A DNA stretch of 9,013 nucleotides, from NCBI GenBank assembly GCA_013151115.1, contig JAADIW010000057.1:1-9013 (forward strand), written 5' to 3'. The position numbers and the translations under genes were made by a program. Source of the stretch: Caldisericota bacterium. GTDB lineage: Bacteria; Bipolaricaulota; Bipolaricaulia; Bipolaricaulales; Bipolaricaulaceae. Positions 6,436-9,013 of the stretch are shown here, one piece after another. Below the pieces are notes generated by a model. The model was not told the DNA's origin. It did no database searches and worked only from the letters and a program-made list of their open reading frames with translations. Within the stretch, counting starts at the first letter, position 1, and the number at the start of each line of letters is the position of its first letter.

Positions 6436-8145
6436 TCACCAAGGCCCCCTTTTCTTCATCTCCCTCAGTCGTTGTTCAATCCGTGTTTCCCGCTGGGGAT
6501 AAGGCGCTATCAAGCCCTGGCGGCGCATCTCCTCGATGATCCATCTCACCGTGGGACCGGCGGTGGATCCTCCCCAATTGGGCCAGATGCTGGGTTCGTC
6601 ATAGACCACCAGGACCACGTACTCCGGGGCGTACCAGGGGAAGAAGGCGGCCATGGCCCCCCATACCCTGTCGTCGTAATACCCCATCCCATCCTCGCGG
6701 GGCTTCTGCGCCGTGCCGGATTTCCCCGCCACCTCGAAGTCCGGGAGATCGGCGCCCCTACCGGTCCCCCACTTGACGGCCAGGCGCAACATCTCCCGCA
6801 TGGTGGCGCACGCCTGCGCCGAGGCCACCCTCCGCGGGGTCCCCCTTTCCCCCAGCAGGATGTGGAGCTCGGGGAGGAGGCCGTCGGCCGCGATGGCGCA
6901 GAACGCGCGGGCCAGTTGTAGTCCGGTCACCGACACCCCTTGGCCGAACGCAGCGGTGGCGAGGTCCACCCGGGTCCACTCCCCGGGTGGGCGGATGGTG
7001 CCCAACGCCTCCCCGGGGAGTTCCACCCCCGTGGACTCCCCGACCCCGAACCGCCGCAGGTACTCCCACGCCCGCTCTACCCCCAATCTGAGTGCCACTT
7101 GGACGAGCACGGTGTTTATCGACTTGGTGATCCCCACCCAAAAATACACCTCCCCGTAGCTCTTCCCCTCCGCGTTCCTGATGGGCTGGCCGTCAACGTA
7201 GATGGGGGAGTTGGCGTTGAATTCTTCGAAGGGATCCACGATCCCCAGATCCAGGGCCGCAGTACCGACCAGCGCTTTGAGGGTGGAGCCGGGCTCGATG
7301 GGATCTGTGACCGCCCAGGAGTGGAGGAGGGAGGGATCGGGGTCCTCGAGCCCCGCGCGCGGGGACTGCGCCAGCGCGAGGATCTCCCCGGTGCGGGGAT
7401 CCAACACCACGGCGAAGCCCCGGATGGCACGGAACTGCTCGACCCCCCGGTCGAGCATCTCCGCGCAGATCCGCTGGACCCGGGCGTCGATGGTGAGATG
7501 CAAGTCCTTGCCCTTTCGGCCCTGCTCCTCCACCCAGTATTCGTACACCAGCCCGTCCCGGCCCCGCACCAGCCGCAGTACCTTTTCCTCCCCCTCCAGC
7601 TCGCGGTTGAAGGCGTACTCGAGCGCTTCGAGCCCCTGCCCATCGACCCCTACGATCCCCACGAGGTCCAGGGCGTAGAGGCCCTGGGGGTAAGCACGGG
7701 TCCAGGAATTGAAGAAGAGGAGGCCGCGGATCCCGAGCGCGTCGGCCCGTCGCCGGAGTTCGTCCCCCACGGCCCGGTCCACGCGGCGCATGACCCAGGT
7801 GAAATACCCCTCCCGGTACACGAGCGCCGATGCCTTCTTCGGGGGAAGGCCGAGCACCTCCACCAGGAGATCCACCAGGAGCTCGGGCTTGGTCATGTGG
7901 TAATTGTCCAGGGCGATATCGTACGCGGGCACGTCGTAGGCCAATGGGAGCCCGTTGCGGTCGTAGATCGTCCCCCGCTGAGCGGGAAGGGTCACCACTT
8001 CCTCCTGGATCTCGCGCGCGAGCCGGGCCCAACGGGCGTGTTCGGCGACCTGGACCTGGAACAACCTGGCGACGACGGCCAGGGCCCCGAGTCCCAGGAG
8101 GACGAACACCACCGTGGCCCGCTTAATCGCGATCTCCCCCCGCAT
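6436..8145 (-). CDS. ftsI: Division-specific penicillin-binding protein (FtsI/PBP2 class B)
   Basis: This class B penicillin-binding protein is the peptidoglycan DD-transpeptidase that cross-links septal wall with FtsW; 569 residues is a typical FtsI length. A single N-terminal membrane helix (about 10-30) is followed by the pedestal domain, beginning QRGTIYDRNGLPLAYDV (56-72). The transpeptidase domain carries all three motifs: SxxK at Ser287-Lys290 (EPGSTLK), SxN at Ser342-Asn344 (KSIN) and KSGT at 475-478 (AGKSGTAQKP). No PASTA domains are present at the C-terminus. Its place after rsmH and ftsL is the standard dcw position and supports FtsI over the elongation enzyme PBP2. The ATG at 8145 overlaps the end of ftsL by 23 bp and has only a weak upstream ribosome-binding site. 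A much better site (GGGGGAG) lies inside codons 2-4 and points to an ATT at 8127, giving a product six residues shorter with the same membrane helix. Confidence 0.95.
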   Translation of the reverse strand: MRGEIAIKRATVVFVLLGLGALAVVARLFQVQVAEHARWARLAREIQEEVVTLPAQRGTIYDRNGLPLAYDVPAYDIALDNYHMTKPELLVDLLVEVLGLPPKKASALVYREGYFTWVMRRVDRAVGDELRRRADALGIRGLLFFNSWTRAYPQGLYALDLVGIVGVDGQGLEALEYAFNRELEGEEKVLRLVRGRDGLVYEYWVEEQGRKGKDLHLTIDARVQRICAEMLDRGVEQFRAIRGFAVVLDPRTGEILALAQSPRAGLEDPDPSLLHSWAVTDPIEPGSTLKALVGTAALDLGIVDPFEEFNANSPIYVDGQPIRNAEGKSYGEVYFWVGITKSINTVLVQVALRLGVERAWEYLRRFGVGESTGVELPGEALGTIRPPGEWTRVDLATAAFGQGVSVTGLQLARAFCAIAADGLLPELHILLGERGTPRRVASAQACATMREMLRLAVKWGTGRGADLPDFEVAGKSGTAQKPREDGMGYYDDRVWGAMAAFFPWYAPEYVVLVVYDEPSIWPNWGGSTAGPTVRWIIEEMRRQGLIAPYPQRETRIEQRLREMKKRGPW

Positions 8146-8440
8146 TTACCCGCAGGCGGATGATGTGGTCCTCCGGCAAGGGGGCCATCCCGAACTCCCG
8201 CGCCTTCTCCTCCAACCTCTCGGGGGAGAAGGCCCGGCTCACGTGGTACTCCAGGGAGAGCTTCTCCTTCTCCAGGTCCGCGACCTCGAGATAAAGGGAG
8301 GCCAGCTCACGGCGCAGGATGATCACGCGGGAGTTCAACCACAGGTATAGGAACACCAGTCCGGCGATGGCCAAGATGGCGATCGCCGCGAGGGCGAGCC
8401 GCTGCCAGTGGACCTCTCCCCCTCCCAGTGGTTCGTACAT
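8123..8440 (-). CDS. ftsL: Cell division protein FtsL-like, small bitopic coiled-coil protein
   Basis: This 105-residue protein has the FtsL/DivIC-type layout: a short cytoplasmic N-terminus, one membrane helix (about 15-35, LALAAIAILAIAGLVFLYLW), then an extracytoplasmic coiled coil (about 38-66, with spaced Leu and Glu/Lys such as LRRELASLYLEVADLEKEK). It ends with SPERLEEKAREFGMAPLPED (72-91), the usual FtsL C-terminal form. FtsL joins FtsB/DivIC and FtsQ/DivIB to activate FtsWI at the septum. Sequence conservation in this family is low, so the call rests on topology and on its position between rsmH and ftsI. The ATG at 8440 lies 46 bp after the rsmH stop. No good Shine-Dalgarno sequence sits close by (a G-rich stretch is about 20 nt upstream), and no other start codon is available in this frame in the gap. 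Its stop is inside the annotated ftsI start region. Confidence 0.85.
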   Translation of the reverse strand: MYEPLGGGEVHWQRLALAAIAILAIAGLVFLYLWLNSRVIILRRELASLYLEVADLEKEKLSLEYHVSRAFSPERLEEKAREFGMAPLPEDHIIRLRVNAGGDRD

Positions 8441-8486
8441 CGAGGGGGAGCTTAAGGCACCCCGTCCCCTCGATCGACGACATCGG

Positions 8487-9013
8487 CTACCCCGGGGCCG
8501 AACTTTTGCCGCCGGTCCGCCGGGCGGCGCGGAGCTTGGCCGAGCGCGCCCGGGGGTTCCGCGCCACCTCCTGAGGGGAGGGCACGAGCGGCTTCTTCGT
8601 CAGGATCTCCACCTCGCCGGCGATCCAGCGTTGGCGAAAGGTGTGTTTCACGATCCGGTCCTCCAGCGAGTGGAAGGAGATGGCCACCACCACTCCCCCC
8701 GGCCGCAGGATCCGGATCGCCGCGAGCAGTCCCTCCCGTAGGGCAGCGAGCTCGTCGTTCACCGCGATCCGTAACGCCTGGAAGGTCCGCGTGGCGGGGT
8801 GTATACGCCGCCGCCCCGGGGGATAGCAACGGGCCACGATTTCGGCGAGCTCGGTGGTGGTGGCGATGGGCCGCGATCGCACGATGGCCCGTGCGATACG
8901 CCGGGCGTACCGCTCCTCCCCGTACTCCCGGAGGATCCGGGCGATCTCCCTCTCCGGCCAGCGATTCACGATCTCGTGGGCGGTCAGGGCCTGGGAGGGG
9001 TCCATGCGCATGT
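8487..9013 (-). CDS. rsmH: 16S rRNA (cytosine-1402-N4)-methyltransferase, 5' end off window
   Basis: RsmH (MraW) uses SAM to methylate N4 of C1402 in the decoding centre of 16S rRNA. Only the C-terminal part is present: the frame is open to the window edge, and the last bases fit the Asp of the conserved LDMRMDP, so the ATG at 9011 is internal. About 130 N-terminal residues with the SAM-binding GxGxG motif are missing. Numbering from that internal Met, the visible motifs are MRMDPSQALTAHEIVN (1-16), HPATRTFQALRIAVNDEL (71-88), ISFHSLEDRIVK (111-122), and the C-terminal KPLVPSPQE..NPRARSAKLRA (140-162). The gene ends with TAG, 46 bp before ftsL. It is the usual second gene of the dcw cluster after mraZ, which would be expected just outside the window. 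Confidence 0.95.
   Translation of the reverse strand, partial: MRMDPSQALTAHEIVNRWPEREIARILREYGEERYARRIARAIVRSRPIATTTELAEIVARCYPPGRRRIHPATRTFQALRIAVNDELAALREGLLAAIRILRPGGVVVAISFHSLEDRIVKHTFRQRWIAGEVEILTKKPLVPSPQEVARNPRARSAKLRAARRTGGKSSAPG

Noticed and set aside
5665..6921. Plus-strand open frame of about 418 codons spanning the phosphorylase start, the gap and the ftsI end
   Set aside because: It is antisense to two well-identified genes and shows His/Gly/Pro-rich shadow composition with no domain.
6940..8163. Plus-strand open frame of about 407 codons opposite ftsI
   Set aside because: It is a shadow of the ftsI coding strand with no motif; the ftsI frame carries all transpeptidase motifs.

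Overview
The window is a gene-dense, GC-rich stretch of bacterial chromosome, judged by eye from G/C-ending codons throughout and many spurious antisense frames. It holds ten protein genes, two of them cut by the window edges. I see no tRNA or rRNA gene, CRISPR array, insertion sequence, phage gene or plasmid gene. The content is housekeeping: a division/wall cluster, YidD, pyrimidine salvage, an RNA methyltransferase, and a radical SAM protein of the AMMECR1-Memo-RadicalSAM type, which is common in anaerobes and thermophiles. An uncultivated GC-rich, possibly thermophilic or anaerobic lineage would fit, but I cannot name a phylum from this sequence.

Plus-strand block (2-3829): the 3' part of galE (UDP-glucose 4-epimerase), an 89-bp gap, then amrS (radical SAM enzyme), a TrmH/SpoU-type 2'-O-methyltransferase, and an M20 metallopeptidase of the ACY1L2-like type. 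The last three are 5 and 14 bp apart and look like one operon. Only the M20 gene has a strong Shine-Dalgarno sequence.

Minus-strand block (9013 down to 3813): rsmH (5' end off the window), ftsL and ftsI form the start of a division and cell wall (dcw) cluster. Instead of murE, murF, mraY and so on, ftsI is followed after 144 bp by a tightly coupled trio: pyrimidine-nucleoside phosphorylase, an alpha/beta hydrolase of the monoglyceride-lipase type, and yidD. These overlap as ATGA and TGATG.

The two blocks converge with no intergenic space. The yidD and M20 coding regions overlap by 17 bp at their 3' ends. A perfect 11-bp GC-rich inverted repeat just past the M20 stop lies inside the non-conserved C-terminal tail of yidD. 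It may end transcription of the plus-strand operon.

I found no convincing new multi-gene system. The points most worth a second look are the hairpin embedded in the yidD tail, a possible AUU start for ftsI directly overlapping the ftsL stop, the break in the dcw cluster, and amrS being separated from its usual partners.
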